Shown piece by piece: positions 13,908 through 23,180 of a stretch of DNA of 59,332 bases. The notes below the pieces were generated by a model. The model did no database searches, had not been told where the DNA came from, and saw only the letters and a list, made by a program, of their open reading frames with translations. Source of the stretch: a virus; IMG/VR virus record IMGVR_UViG_3300046463_000857, positions 1 to 59,332 of that record; one strand, written 5' to 3'. Position numbers and translations under genes: made by a program. Position 1 is the stretch's first letter. Each line of letters begins with the position of its first letter.

Positions 13908-14057
13908 ATGCACACAATATTTTTCCTTCAATATGCATTGGTGCCAGTTTCACTACCAGTGCTCCGCCACGAGACTGAGCACACGATGATTTATCGGCGA
14001 TACCTGTTGCTGTTTGGTCTTCGCGTTGCGTTCTGGACCGTCGCGCCCTGGGCCTAA
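13908..14057 (+). CDS. Possible small membrane protein
   Basis: A 49-aa frame ([19 protein letters not shown]..., then [18 protein letters not shown]) with two hydrophobic stretches. It fills the gap between the 77-aa gene and the fibre promoter. There is no ribosome-binding site; ACGACTACT directly precedes the ATG. Coding is plausible, not proven. Confidence 0.4.
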   Translation: MHTIFFLQYALVPVSLPVLRHETEHTMIYRRYLLLFGLRVAFWTVAPWA

Positions 14058-14061
14058 TCAC

Positions 14062-14074
14062 GCGACTATTATAT
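14062..14074 (+). promoter_or_regulatory. GCGACT-N7 putative phage promoter motif before the collagen-like fibre gene
   Basis: GCGACT, ATTATAT, then the GTG start codon at 14075. It has the same layout as the copies at 11187, 31341 and 44446. A T7 promoter core has CGACT, 7 nt, then +1, so +1 here would be the G of GTG. Confidence 0.5.
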
Positions 14075-15505
14075 GTGCCGCTGTTACCGACCGCTTATGG
14101 AGTCCGCCCGCCTGCGCCAAAAGATTTTGGCCCTCTCGCTGACCCACCTCCGAATCCGGAAATAAATGACATCTACTTCGACACTACTCAGGGCTTCCGT
14201 TTCGTATGGAATGGACTCTTCTGGGCGACAATTGCAAACGGTGGCGGAGGTGGAAGTGGCACTGGGCCGACTGGAGCAACCGGCCCGCGCGGTTCTACTG
14301 GACCGTCTGGTGCTGCTGGCAGCCAAGGTGCAACGGGTGACACTGGAACGACCGGACCTACGGGACCAACTGGCTACAGTGGGCCGACTGGAAACACTGG
14401 CCCTACTGGATACACTGGGGATACCGGGCCTGGGGGACCCGCAGGCGGACCTACTGGACCGACCGGCTACACCGGATACACCGGCCCAAATTCTGGCTTC
14501 ACCGGAGATACCGGTCCGACTGGTTACACAGGTTACACGGGACCCGCAGGCGCGGGCTCAACTGGACCCACTGGACCAACTGGCTATACTGGCCCGACCG
14601 GGCCGGGGATAGCAAGCACCGCGTATGGCGAAATTCATTTGCTCTCAGACTCGACGGTGCTGGTCGCTGTGCCCGGGACTTATTACAATTTCAGCACCAC
14701 CTGGGTTGCTGGTGACACGTTCAACACGACGGTCAACACGGCGACGGGAGAAATCACTGTCCTGGTTGACGGAGAATATCGCGTCTCTGTGTCGCTGGAT
14801 TTTCAGTGCATCACGGCGAACCAACTCCAGTATCGTATCTTCAAGAATGGAGTGCTTGTCCCAGGCTTCACGCTCAAGGTTGTTCCGGCGAATGGAGGTT
14901 ACACTAATGTCCTCATCGCGCTCAACGGAATCGTTTCATGCCTAGCCAATGATATTCTCTCCGTTAAAGTCGGCAATAACGCAGGCGGCACATTCAATCT
15001 CACGACTCACGATGCGGTTTTCGCGGTCTCGTTGGTTAATGGAGCCCGAGGCGATACAGGTCCAGCAGGCCCTACAGGCTATACCGGTTATACTGGTGGT
15101 GCTGGTGCCACTGGGGACACTGGCCCGACTGGTTACACTGGCCCTGCTGGGATTCCAGGTGCTACTGGGCCTACTGGGTTTACTGGTCCTACTGGATACA
15201 CGGGACCGACGGGTTACACGGGGGACACTGGCCCGGGCGGCACAGGAACCACCGGAGACACTGGACCAACTGGCTACACGGGTTACACGGGACCAGGGAA
15301 TTTCACAGGATACACTGGACCTACTGGCCCTACCGGATACACTGGTCCAGCCGGTGGGTCTGGGACTAATGGACCTACCGGGCCAACCGGGTATACCGGC
15401 TACACTGGGCCGCAGGGACCCACCGGATACACAGGTTACACCGGGTATACAGGTTACACGGGGCCAGTGAGTCCCGATGTTCTCTACATCCAGGTAATGA
15501 GTTGA
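14075..15505 (+). CDS. Collagen-like tail fibre with central C1q/BclA-like domain
   Basis: 476 aa from a GTG directly after the GCGACT-N7 motif. Residues 1-55 are Pro-rich and contain [16 protein letters not shown], likely the virion-attachment end. Two Gly-x-y blocks (about residues 57-172 and 325-468), rich in GPT and GYT triplets, would form collagen-like triple helices. Between them, ~150 residues ([44 protein letters not shown]) have the jelly-roll pattern of C1q/TNF-like trimer domains, as at the C-terminus of BclA. Probable trimeric fibre or receptor-binding protein. The GYT triplet bias is unusual. Confidence 0.85.
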   Translation: MPLLPTAYGVRPPAPKDFGPLADPPPNPEINDIYFDTTQGFRFVWNGLFWATIANGGGGGSGTGPTGATGPRGSTGPSGAAGSQGATGDTGTTGPTGPTGYSGPTGNTGPTGYTGDTGPGGPAGGPTGPTGYTGYTGPNSGFTGDTGPTGYTGYTGPAGAGSTGPTGPTGYTGPTGPGIASTAYGEIHLLSDSTVLVAVPGTYYNFSTTWVAGDTFNTTVNTATGEITVLVDGEYRVSVSLDFQCITANQLQYRIFKNGVLVPGFTLKVVPANGGYTNVLIALNGIVSCLANDILSVKVGNNAGGTFNLTTHDAVFAVSLVNGARGDTGPAGPTGYTGYTGGAGATGDTGPTGYTGPAGIPGATGPTGFTGPTGYTGPTGYTGDTGPGGTGTTGDTGPTGYTGYTGPGNFTGYTGPTGPTGYTGPAGGSGTNGPTGPTGYTGYTGPQGPTGYTGYTGYTGYTGPVSPDVLYIQVMS

Positions 15506-15509
15506 TTCT

Positions 15510-15866
15510 ATGTCACAAACATTCACCAAATTTTTGCTGAACGGCAGCACGAACGGCAAGCAAATCAAAATCTCCGGCACAGCGTCCGGCTCTGCGAACA
15601 CGATTCACACTGCTGTATCCGGCACTTCGTCTCTCGATGAAATCTGGATTTACTGTTACAACAGCGATAGCACCGCGCGCAGCCTAACACTTTTGTGGGG
15701 CGGCACGACGGAACCGGACAACCAAATCACTATCTCGATTCCACCGCTGGCTGGCCGGGTGCTGGTGTGCGACGGGATGCTGCTGCAAAATTCACTGATA
15801 GTGAAAGCTTACGCGTCACTGACCAACGTTTTGTTAGTGGACGGATTCGTAAATCAAATCGTGTAA
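15510..15866 (+). CDS. Small virion structural protein
   Basis: A 118-aa beta-rich protein (NGKQIKISGTASGSANTIH, DEIWIYCYNSD, ARSLTLLWGG, SIPPLAGRVLVCDG). The pattern is typical of small head- or tail-associated decoration proteins that sit beside fibre genes. It starts 5 nt after the collagen-like gene. The assignment rests on composition and neighbours. Confidence 0.55.
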   Translation: MSQTFTKFLLNGSTNGKQIKISGTASGSANTIHTAVSGTSSLDEIWIYCYNSDSTARSLTLLWGGTTEPDNQITISIPPLAGRVLVCDGMLLQNSLIVKAYASLTNVLLVDGFVNQIV

Positions 15867-15869
15867 AAA

Positions 15870-16652
15870 ATGTCCACTGTTCAGACTCATATCCTACACC
15901 GGAACAACCGCCGATATCACCTGGGCGATTACGCAGCCGATTCGAAAAATGGTTTGTTGAATTCCCTGGTTGGGTATTGGAAGTTGGATGAAGCAGCCGC
16001 CGCAACGCGATTGGACTCTACCGCTAACGCACACGACCTAACCCAGCCGGTAGGAACCTGCGGCCAGTCCACCGGCATCATCAGCTTCGCGGCAAACACA
16101 AATGGTGGCGGCTCTAAGCTGCGCAACAGTGCATCATCGAGCCAGAGCACTTTCTGGGCAAACATCCAGTCCGGCGATTCATTCTCGATGTCAAGCTGGT
16201 TCAAGTTTAATGTCGTGCCTACCACTGGGTTTCACGGCGTGCTTAGCTTTTGGAATCAGTCCACGATTTCTTACTTCTTGTGGTTTGCGAATAACAACTC
16301 GCTGATAATGCAGTTCAACAACGCGGCGAACAATGCGCAGCCTACGTTGAGTGTGCTCGCTCCGCCCTCGACTGCGACGTGGTATCACATCGTGATGGGA
16401 TACGACGACACGAACCACCAGATGTTTTACTATCTGAATAACGGCGCGCGCACAAACGCAAGCATCACCGGGATTTTCAAAGCCACCACCGGCACCGTGG
16501 CATTCGAGTTGATGGACTACGCAAGCTCTGGGGGTCCGCCTGACATGATTATGGACGAGACCGGCTGGTGGAGACGCGTTCTATCTTCCACTGACGTTGC
16601 GCTGCTCTATAATAGCGGGGCCGGGACTCCTTACGGTTCGTTTACCACCTGA
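15870..16652 (+). CDS. LamG/concanavalin A-like lectin domain protein
   Basis: 260 aa. The motif LVGYWKLDEAAAATRLDSTANAHDL opens a classic LamG-like domain (residues ~32-255). It continues with FSMSSWFKF, WYHIVMGYDD and ending MDETGWWRRVLSSTDVALLYN, where the D-E-x-x-W-x-R-x-L-s pattern and the final L-Y-N are diagnostic. These domains bind glycans. With the adjacent fibre genes it is a likely receptor-binding or adhesion component of the virion. Confidence 0.85.
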   Translation: MSTVQTHILHRNNRRYHLGDYAADSKNGLLNSLVGYWKLDEAAAATRLDSTANAHDLTQPVGTCGQSTGIISFAANTNGGGSKLRNSASSSQSTFWANIQSGDSFSMSSWFKFNVVPTTGFHGVLSFWNQSTISYFLWFANNNSLIMQFNNAANNAQPTLSVLAPPSTATWYHIVMGYDDTNHQMFYYLNNGARTNASITGIFKATTGTVAFELMDYASSGGPPDMIMDETGWWRRVLSSTDVALLYNSGAGTPYGSFTT

Positions 16653-16712
16653 TTTCTTACTGAAATTAAGTGGTTTCACTCACCAGTAAAATCGGTTAGT
16701 CTCAGTGAAGAT

Positions 16713-18497
16713 ATGGCTGACGCTGACGCTCCATTATTTTCTGTCGTAGTAATTGCACGCAATGAATCCAAGACACTTCCTCGACTCACGGAGTCGCTGA
16801 AGGAATTCAAGGCGAGGGGTGGACAACTCGTATTGATGGACACCGGGAGCACCGACGGGACACAGCGACTCGCGCTCGACCTGGGATGGGAGGTTCACGA
16901 AGCCACATACACGCAGAGAATCGGCACCGCTGAAGCAAAGGAAATCAACGCGAAGTTCGTCAAGGAATCCGACCCGGAACTGCTGGAAGGTGGCGAGACT
17001 TTTTTCGACTTCTCTGCGGCGCGCAACAACGCGGCGCAGTTTGCGCGATGTAACGTGGTTGCAATGCCGGATTGCGACGAGGTTTACACGAAGCTCGACA
17101 TCGACAAAATCAACGAGGCTATCCGGAGTGGAACGCATCAATTCGAATACGAGTTTGTCTTCGCCCACGACTCCGAAGGCAAGCCAGCAGTGCGATTCCG
17201 GCACTGCAAATTCTACAACAAAGGTGTGCTATACTGGACCGGAATCATCCACGAGATTTTGTCTCCATTGTTCCCTAAGCTGGACGCCATTAAGAGAGAC
17301 TACGTTGATTTCATACGCCTGGAGCATTGGCAAAATCCCGGCACGAATCGCGGGAACTACCTGACCGGGCTCGCAATCGACTGCAATCGCAATCCGAACA
17401 ACGACCGCAATTCGCATTACTTCGCGCGGGAGCTAATGTATTCGGGCCGGTATGCTTCGGCATGGGACGAATTCGCGAGGCACATCAAGATGAACAGGTG
17501 GTTAGCGGAGCGGGCACAGTCGAAAATTTTCCAGGGCGATTGTGCCGCTGCGCAAGGGTATCCCGACATTGCGCTCGAAATGTATTTTGAAGCCTGGAAG
17601 CTGGATGGAAATCGCAGGCTGGCCCTGGTTCGAATCGCTGACCACTATTACAAAACAAAAGACCCACAACGCTGCGCTACGTTCGCACATGCCGCCCTCA
17701 CCGTCCCAAAAGATTCATTCTACGGGAACCACGAGTCGGATTACACTTGGTATCCGCACGAAATGCTTTACTGGTCGTCTTGGCAGCTTGGACAGAAAGA
17801 CGCGGCGCGCATTAGCTGGAACATCGCGCGTAGATATTCTCCAACCAATTCGAAATATCTTCACGACGCGCGGTTCTTTATGGACCTGCCGAAAGTGAGC
17901 ATCGTGATTCCGCATGTTCCGGATACCCGAGACATCAAGGGAGTGTTGATAGCGATTCAGCAGAACGCAAACTACCCAAACTTCGAGGTGCATGTGGAGG
18001 ATGATAGGTGCGCGCGCGGGTGCCCGGTAACACTCAACGACGGAGTGGTCAAAACGGATGGAGACTTGGTGATGTTCCTTGGGGATGATTGCGAACCGCA
18101 GCCGGATTTTTTAATCCAGGCAGTTCTCAGTCATCTGGACTTTAAATGGAAATCCCGGAAAGATAGGGCTGTCACCGCGCTCAACGACGGGATGTGGGAC
18201 GGAGAGCTAGCGACGCATTGGCTGGCCGACCGAGACTTTAAATCCGCGTTACCTACGGGGGTATTTTTCCATGAGGGCTACCATCACGTAGGCTGCGACA
18301 ACGAGCTAACCGGTTTCGCAAAAAAGTGGTGCTGCTACAACTACGCGCCGCTTTCGAAAATCAAACATACACCGGTGGACGACGAGGTTCACCGGCTAGG
18401 ATGGCAGCCGAATCTGGTTGCACGAGACCGTGAACTGTTGAAAGTGAGATGTGAAACTTATGAACTGGATAAAGAGGATTCTTGTTGCGCTGGCTAA
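16713..18497 (+). CDS. Bifunctional glycosyltransferase, two GT2 domains
   Basis: 594 aa. The N-terminal GT2 domain has FSVVVIARNES, D43-T-G-S-T-D-G and the metal-binding DCD at about residues 121-123. The middle (residues ~210-380) is helical with repeat-like character (a TPR-type region is possible). A second GT2 domain begins near residue 391 (KVSIVIPHVPD) and has FLGDDCEPQPD around 454 as its DxD equivalent. Probably adds two sugars or binds a carbohydrate chain, for example on a virion protein or host surface. It overlaps the next gene. Sugar donors unknown; GDP-fucose is a candidate because the dehydratase gene follows. Confidence 0.85.
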   Translation: MADADAPLFSVVVIARNESKTLPRLTESLKEFKARGGQLVLMDTGSTDGTQRLALDLGWEVHEATYTQRIGTAEAKEINAKFVKESDPELLEGGETFFDFSAARNNAAQFARCNVVAMPDCDEVYTKLDIDKINEAIRSGTHQFEYEFVFAHDSEGKPAVRFRHCKFYNKGVLYWTGIIHEILSPLFPKLDAIKRDYVDFIRLEHWQNPGTNRGNYLTGLAIDCNRNPNNDRNSHYFARELMYSGRYASAWDEFARHIKMNRWLAERAQSKIFQGDCAAAQGYPDIALEMYFEAWKLDGNRRLALVRIADHYYKTKDPQRCATFAHAALTVPKDSFYGNHESDYTWYPHEMLYWSSWQLGQKDAARISWNIARRYSPTNSKYLHDARFFMDLPKVSIVIPHVPDTRDIKGVLIAIQQNANYPNFEVHVEDDRCARGCPVTLNDGVVKTDGDLVMFLGDDCEPQPDFLIQAVLSHLDFKWKSRKDRAVTALNDGMWDGELATHWLADRDFKSALPTGVFFHEGYHHVGCDNELTGFAKKWCCYNYAPLSKIKHTPVDDEVHRLGWQPNLVARDRELLKVRCETYELDKEDSCCAG

Positions 18498-19023
18498 TTT
18501 TTGGCCACCGTGTCTCTGGGCCGCAATCAAAAATTGGCAGCGAGGTTTTGAGGAGCAACGCAAGCGGCTGGAAGATTCCGACGCCGCGCTGCGGATTGCC
18601 GACTCACATATCCGGCTGTTATCCGAGGAATACAAAATGCTTCGCTCGCAGGTCATGCAGCTTCGAGTCGCCCAGGCACCGCACCCTCGCACCGGCTGGG
18701 AAATCATGGCCTATATCCCCAATGAGGTAGTGGACAAGCTCAAGCGTGATAAGGCAGAGGGTGGGCTGAGGGAATATTTTGTTTCGCGAATCGCTAGCGG
18801 GCTAGTGGATTTCGCAGTCCGGGGCATTGTCCACGTTGCGCAACAGGGCAGGGTCAACGCATTGGTGTTCGAGCCGCTGGACATCAGAGAAGCACCCAGG
18901 GCTCCGAAGTGGATGCAAGTTTTGTATGAGCGGGAGAACGGAGAGCTTCATTTGAGCGGCAAGGCGAAACTAATCGACCCTGGTTCGCCAGAAGAGCGCG
19001 CACGCAGGGCTTCAGGATTATGA
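18460..19023 (+). CDS. Membrane-anchored coiled-coil hypothetical protein
   Basis: A 187-aa protein, [20 protein letters not shown]..., overlapping the end of the glycosyltransferase by 38 nt. One N-terminal hydrophobic segment is followed by a heptad-rich region ([24 protein letters not shown]). A globular C-terminal half follows ([26 protein letters not shown]). The stop overlaps the dehydratase ATG as ATGA. It may tether the sugar enzymes to the membrane; that is inference from position only. Confidence 0.58.
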   Translation: MNWIKRILVALANFWPPCLWAAIKNWQRGFEEQRKRLEDSDAALRIADSHIRLLSEEYKMLRSQVMQLRVAQAPHPRTGWEIMAYIPNEVVDKLKRDKAEGGLREYFVSRIASGLVDFAVRGIVHVAQQGRVNALVFEPLDIREAPRAPKWMQVLYERENGELHLSGKAKLIDPGSPEERARRASGL

Positions 19024-19976
19024 GACACGCACTAATCACCGGCATCACTGGCCAGGACGGAAGTTACCTAGCGGAGCAATTGCTGACCCTGGGCTATGAA
19101 GTCCACGGCACTGTCCGCAGGTCGAGCGCCTATCACTGGGACCGAATCAACCACATCAAAGACCAGCTTCACCTTCACTACGCCGACCTGGGCGACTCCG
19201 GCTCGATTCAACGCGTGCTCGATTTGTCACAGCCCCACGAGGTTTATAATCTGGCCGCGCAGTCCCACGTCAAGGTGAGTTTTGATATGCCGGAATACAC
19301 TGCCGACATCACCGGCACCGGCACGATTCGGTTGCTGGAAGAGTTGAGAAATTCGAACGCCAGATTTTATCAGGCGTCGTCCAGCGAAATGTTTGGGTCC
19401 AGTCCTCCGCCGCAGAATGAAAAAACTCCGTTTCATCCGCGTTCACCCTACGGATGCTCGAAAGTTTTCAGTTATTACGCGACCGTGAACTACCGCGAGG
19501 CTTACGGGCTGCACGCAAGCAACGGAATTCTTTTCAATCACGAGTCTCCGCGCCGTGGCGAAAACTTTGTCACTCGCAAAATCACTCGCGCGGTTGCTGC
19601 GATTAAATTCGGGCTTCAACAAAGTGTGCGGCTGGGCAACCTGGACGCGCGCAGAGACTGGGGGCACGCTAAAGACTACGTCAACGCGATGTATCTAATG
19701 CTTCAGCAGGCGGAGCCAGATGATTACGTGATTGCTACCGGGGTGTCGTGGTCCGTGCGAGACTTCTGTGAACTGGCATTCCATGCGCTGGGTTTGAATT
19801 GGCGCGACCATGTTATCGTGGACCCTAAATTTTTTCGACCTTCTGAAGTTGAACATTTACTAGGGGACCCGGCCAAGGCTATGGACAAGCTTGGATGGGA
19901 ACCGGAGATTCAACTTTCTGAATTGGTAGAGGAAATGGTAAAACACGATTACGACGCAATCAAAAAAACTCTATGA
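19020..19976 (+). CDS. gmd: GDP-mannose 4,6-dehydratase
   Basis: A 318-aa extended short-chain dehydrogenase. The N-terminus [18 protein letters not shown] is the GMD-specific Rossmann motif. Further signatures are [12 protein letters not shown], the catalytic region QASSSEMFG, the Tyr-Lys pair in SPYGCSK, the [19 protein letters not shown] loop, and [10 protein letters not shown] near residue 215. The enzyme converts GDP-D-mannose to GDP-4-keto-6-deoxymannose in the cytoplasm, the first step to GDP-L-fucose. Slightly shorter than bacterial relatives (~345-370) but with all motifs. A fucose synthase-like partner lies at 2415-3311. Confidence 0.93.
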   Translation: MRHALITGITGQDGSYLAEQLLTLGYEVHGTVRRSSAYHWDRINHIKDQLHLHYADLGDSGSIQRVLDLSQPHEVYNLAAQSHVKVSFDMPEYTADITGTGTIRLLEELRNSNARFYQASSSEMFGSSPPPQNEKTPFHPRSPYGCSKVFSYYATVNYREAYGLHASNGILFNHESPRRGENFVTRKITRAVAAIKFGLQQSVRLGNLDARRDWGHAKDYVNAMYLMLQQAEPDDYVIATGVSWSVRDFCELAFHALGLNWRDHVIVDPKFFRPSEVEHLLGDPAKAMDKLGWEPEIQLSELVEEMVKHDYDAIKKTL

Positions 19977-20194
19977 CGATTACCCTCACGCCTGAAGACC
20001 TGAAGAAGTTCGAGAACGCGGTCAAAGAACACCAGGGCAGAAAGTTTGTTCACTTCACACACTGCCTCGCAAGTCAGGCCAGCCAGTTTGGTGGCGGAAT
20101 CGCTCGTGATGATGCCGCCCGCGCGATTAAGCAGCACCGGGACACGTTCACCGAGGTTTACCCCACTATTAGTAAAGTTTTAGGTCTGGATTAG
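19973..20194 (+). CDS. Hypothetical 73-aa protein
   Basis: [20 protein letters not shown]... a mainly helical small protein with a [13 protein letters not shown] turn. ATGA overlap with gmd. Last gene before the first sigma70-like promoter cassette at 20221. No recognised function. Confidence 0.52.
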   Translation: MTITLTPEDLKKFENAVKEHQGRKFVHFTHCLASQASQFGGGIARDDAARAIKQHRDTFTEVYPTISKVLGLD

Positions 20195-20220
20195 TCCAGC
20201 TTAAATCTGCATTCTGCCCC

Positions 20221-20248
20221 TTGCGTTTAAACGGGGCGGGTGTATCTT
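20221..20248 (+). promoter_or_regulatory. Sigma70-like promoter, leaderless type
   Basis: -35 TTGCGT (20221-20226), 16-bp spacer containing GTTTAAAC and ending in TG, -10 TATCTT (20243-20248). The ATG at 20255 is 6 nt after the -10, so the expected start of transcription is the A of ATG. Confidence 0.7.
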
Positions 20249-20254
20249 GGTTGC

Positions 20255-20458
20255 ATGAGCAGAAAACATTTCGAAGCAGCCGCAAAACTAATCCGCAACC
20301 TGCGCGAGCAGGCCCACAACCTGCGCCAGTCAAACCCGGAATTGGCCATGCGCCTGGACCATCAGGCTTATGGTGCCACCGAGGTTTTTATCGCCGTTGC
20401 GATGGACGCCAATCCTCGGTTCGAACGCGCCCGGTTTGAAGCCGCCTGCGCTTTCTAA
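20255..20458 (+). CDS. Small conserved-type phage/plasmid protein (SRKHFEA family)
   Basis: 67 aa: MSRKHFEAAAKLIRNLR ... ANPRFERARFEAACAF. The paired N-terminal S-R-K-H-F-E-A and C-terminal N-P-R-F-x-R-x-R-F-x-A-A-C signatures mark a small family common on phages and plasmids whose function is not known to me. The start is fixed by the leaderless promoter: -10 box 6 nt upstream and no ribosome-binding site. Confidence 0.75.
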   Translation: MSRKHFEAAAKLIRNLREQAHNLRQSNPELAMRLDHQAYGATEVFIAVAMDANPRFERARFEAACAF

Positions 20459-20466
20459 TTAACCCC

Positions 20467-20496
20467 TTGACATCCGCCCCGCCCCTGTGCTATTGT
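20467..20496 (+). promoter_or_regulatory. Sigma70-like promoter, leaderless type
   Basis: -35 TTGACA (20467-20472), 18-bp GC-rich spacer ending TGTGC, -10 TATTGT (20491-20496). The ATG at 20502 is 5 nt downstream. Confidence 0.65.
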
Positions 20497-20501
20497 AAGA
20501 T

Positions 20502-20876
20502 ATGAATGTAATTACTGTATCAGCCAAACTGGTCAACCACTACGGCAATCTCAACAGCGGCATCATGGCCCAAACCCTTCCCAAGCCCGACGCCAAGGAA
20601 GGCGACGAAGCCACAATTTTGCGCGGTCGCGACCGGGACCCCGCTAAAATCGTATCCATCGTGCGCGCCAAGAACGGCAAAATCACGGGCTACATCCTCC
20701 AGGCGTTCGAATGGACCCTGGATTCCAACACGGAGGGATACGCCAAGGAAATCCACTGGGACCGTCCGCAGGGCTCACCTACGCTTTACCCGGTGATTGC
20801 TCGCGGTCACCGCAAGGGCACCGTCCGCGACGCATTCATTGGAAACGCCCAGGCGTTCTACGACCGGAGCTTTTGA
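20502..20876 (+). CDS. Hypothetical 124-aa early protein
   Basis: MNVITVSAKLVNHYGNLN... with a beta-rich middle (EATILRGRDRDPAKIVSIVRAKNGKITGYIL) and a YPVIARGHRKGTVRDAF end. Expressed from its own predicted leaderless promoter, so probably early. No known domain. Confidence 0.6.
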   Translation: MNVITVSAKLVNHYGNLNSGIMAQTLPKPDAKEGDEATILRGRDRDPAKIVSIVRAKNGKITGYILQAFEWTLDSNTEGYAKEIHWDRPQGSPTLYPVIARGHRKGTVRDAFIGNAQAFYDRSF

Positions 20877-20879
20877 CCT

Positions 20880-21110
20880 ATGCCAATCGACTACAGCAAA
20901 ACCATGGGATATTCCCGCACGTGCTCCGTGCGGGTGTGCGAACACATCAACGGTTCTGGCCCGAAATATGGGCACGACAAATGGCCTGCCGTCCAGGTTC
21001 GGGTAGATTTCCCGAAGGAGGGCGGGGAAAAGGCCCGGGAGCAATTCTTGATTGCCCTGGACGAGTTTTTCCGGCTCCAGGGATTTCCTGCTCCGCGCTA
21101 CGAAAGTTAA
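20880..21110 (+). CDS. Hypothetical 76-aa protein
   Basis: MPIDYSKTMGYSRTCSVRVCEHI..., 3 nt after the previous stop, thus in the same transcript. Two cysteines near the start and a helical C-terminal part (EKAREQFLIALDEFFRLQGF). No family recognised. Confidence 0.55.
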   Translation: MPIDYSKTMGYSRTCSVRVCEHINGSGPKYGHDKWPAVQVRVDFPKEGGEKAREQFLIALDEFFRLQGFPAPRYES

Positions 21111-21123
21111 TTTGACATATCAT

Positions 21124-21151
21124 TTGACACCCGCCCGCGACGTGCTATTTT
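21124..21151 (+). promoter_or_regulatory. Sigma70-like promoter of the SF1 helicase gene, leaderless type
   Basis: -35 TTGACA (21124-21129), 16-bp spacer ending GTGC, -10 TATTTT (21146-21151). The ATG at 21158 is 6 nt downstream, so +1 should equal the A of ATG. Confidence 0.72.
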
Positions 21152-21157
21152 GTAGGC

Positions 21158-22933
21158 ATGAATGATATCAACAGCGTGATTGAAAGCCTGGACTGGCACA
21201 ACGAAGTTGCCACCCCGTCTCCCGAATTCTGGAGCCTCTGGCGCTCCAACAAGGAAGCCGTCCGCGCCGCTGGTTTCGGCTGCCGCCCTGGTAGCAATGG
21301 CTGGGAAGTTTTTCGCCGGAGCAACGTGTGGAGCAGCCAAGGCAGCAATCCCGTGAACCGCAACATCGCGCCGGTAGTTGGCGGCGAAGTCGCGCAGCCG
21401 GTGGTGTTGGGGCTCGACGGTGCGCGCCGCATCGCTGGATACGTGGCCGGTTTTGAAGCGGTGCCCCTGGACGACTCTCGCCCCTGGAGCCCGGAGCAAC
21501 TCGCCATTTTTGAAGAGGGTCGCATCGGCAAGGGCAACGTGATTGTGGATGCGAAGGCGGGCACTGGGAAAACCACCACGATTAAGGTCATGTTTTCCCA
21601 GGCCCCGGAAGAAGAGCAACTCTATGCGGTCTTTGGCAAACGCAATCAGGAAGAAGCCGCCCGCGCAATCACTGACCCGCGCGTGACCGTTTCCACACTT
21701 CACTCGATGGGACTCCGGCTGATTCGCATGGTCTGGCACAACGTGAAGCCGGACAACGCGATTGAAGACGCCCGCATTCTCACCGTGGTTGGCAAGGACC
21801 AGCCGGACGACGCTTACGGTGCCGTGAACAAGCTGGTTGCCTTTGCAAAAAATATGTTCGCTGGCATTCCGTCCGTGCGCGAACTGGAAGAGCTTGCCGA
21901 GGACTACGACGTGGACGCCCGCGAGATTCCCGGATGGAATCAAAACCGGCTCGCCCAGGCTGCGCTCGATGTGTTGCTTCTCTCTTTACAGCGGGACCCC
22001 GAAGGTCGCATTTCATTCAACGACATGGTTTGGCTGCCTGTCGCGGCTGGTTGGGTGCGCCCGCTTTTTGATTTGGTTTGCGTTGACGAAGCCCAGGACA
22101 TGAGCCTGCCTCAGTTGCTCATGTGCATCGGGCTCTGCCGTCCTGGTGGCAGAATTTTCGTAGTTGGTGACCCTCGCCAAGCAATCTATGCTTTCCGTGG
22201 CGCGGCTTCGGACGGCATGGCGATGATGAAGGAACGGCTGAACGCGAAAACGCTTACCCTCTCGGTGACGTATCGCTGCCCGAAACTCGTGGTTGCTATC
22301 GCCCAGGAAATTGTCCCGGGTTACGTGGCCGCTGACTCCGCTCCTGAAGGCATCGTGCGCAACATGGGCGACGGGATGCTGCTCGACGTGCTCCAGGTTG
22401 GCGACGCAGTGCTCAGCCGCGCCAATGCGCCGCTGATGCCGATTTGCCTCAAGCTGCTTCGACGTGGTATCCCGGCTGCGATTCGTGGCCGCGACATTGG
22501 CAAAACTCTGGCCGGTATCGCCCGCAAGCTGAATGCAAAATCGATTCCGCACTTCCTGGCGCGCGTTGAATCCTGGGCCGACAAGCAGAAGTCCCGCTTC
22601 CGCGCGGATAAGAATTACGAAGCCAAGTGTGATTTAATTAACGACCAAGCCGCCTGCCTGAAGTCGATTGCTGAAGGGCTAACGAGCGTTAAGGAAATCG
22701 AACCCCGGTTGATGTCGCTGTTCGTGGACGACAAGGGTTTCAACAAGCCCACCGTGGTGCTTAGCTCAGTCCACAAAGCCAAGGGCCTGGAGTGGAATCG
22801 GGTTTTCCTGATTAGCAAAACCTTTCGCGTGACGAAGGGCGAAGATGAAGAAGCCAATATTTACTACGTTGCGGTTACCAGGGCAAAGCAAGAACTGGTT
22901 TTCGTCAGCGAAGACAAACCAACGGACAACTGA
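21158..22933 (+). CDS. Superfamily 1 DNA helicase (UvrD/Rep type)
   Basis: 591 aa. After a ~110-residue N-terminal extension come the SF1A motifs in order: Walker A AKAGTGKTTT (~131), VDEAQD (~310), GDPRQAIYAFRGA (~337), TYRCP (~372), SSVHKAKGLEW (~538) and YVAVTRAKQEL (~573). These define ATP-driven 3'-5' translocases related to UvrD, Rep and RecB. The enzyme probably acts in phage replication or recombination. The N-terminal extension has no recognised domain. It is driven by its own leaderless-type promoter and followed 1 nt later by a small gene. Confidence 0.9.
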   Translation: MNDINSVIESLDWHNEVATPSPEFWSLWRSNKEAVRAAGFGCRPGSNGWEVFRRSNVWSSQGSNPVNRNIAPVVGGEVAQPVVLGLDGARRIAGYVAGFEAVPLDDSRPWSPEQLAIFEEGRIGKGNVIVDAKAGTGKTTTIKVMFSQAPEEEQLYAVFGKRNQEEAARAITDPRVTVSTLHSMGLRLIRMVWHNVKPDNAIEDARILTVVGKDQPDDAYGAVNKLVAFAKNMFAGIPSVRELEELAEDYDVDAREIPGWNQNRLAQAALDVLLLSLQRDPEGRISFNDMVWLPVAAGWVRPLFDLVCVDEAQDMSLPQLLMCIGLCRPGGRIFVVGDPRQAIYAFRGAASDGMAMMKERLNAKTLTLSVTYRCPKLVVAIAQEIVPGYVAADSAPEGIVRNMGDGMLLDVLQVGDAVLSRANAPLMPICLKLLRRGIPAAIRGRDIGKTLAGIARKLNAKSIPHFLARVESWADKQKSRFRADKNYEAKCDLINDQAACLKSIAEGLTSVKEIEPRLMSLFVDDKGFNKPTVVLSSVHKAKGLEWNRVFLISKTFRVTKGEDEEANIYYVAVTRAKQELVFVSEDKPTDN

Positions 22934-22934
22934 T

Positions 22935-23180
22935 ATGGACAAAAAATACTTCCTTGTGGAAATGGATTACAACGGGCCTTTCGCCCTCGTTCCGGTGGAC
23001 AAGCTGGAGGACTACAGCCGGTGGGAGTCGTGGACCGACGCTCCGCCTCCGGAAGGAGTCATCGTGGTCAACAGACCGGAGCAAATTATTTTCACATTGC
23101 CGGAGGTGACTTTAAAAACCCAGGAGTGTGAGATTTACAAAAAGTTAACTCTGAGCATCGATGATTTGAACAAACAATGA
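22935..23180 (+). CDS. Hypothetical 81-aa protein
   Basis: MDKKYFLVEMDYNGPFALVPVDKL..., just downstream of the helicase stop. Acidic, with alternating strands. Its end overlaps the RNA ligase start (ATGA). No motif recognised. Confidence 0.58.
   Translation: MDKKYFLVEMDYNGPFALVPVDKLEDYSRWESWTDAPPPEGVIVVNRPEQIIFTLPEVTLKTQECEIYKKLTLSIDDLNKQ

Noticed and set aside
14250-15480. Short tandem repeats that might suggest a CRISPR-like or satellite array
   Set aside because: They encode Gly-x-y collagen repeats in one frame with GPT/GYT triplets; no spacers or fixed direct repeats.
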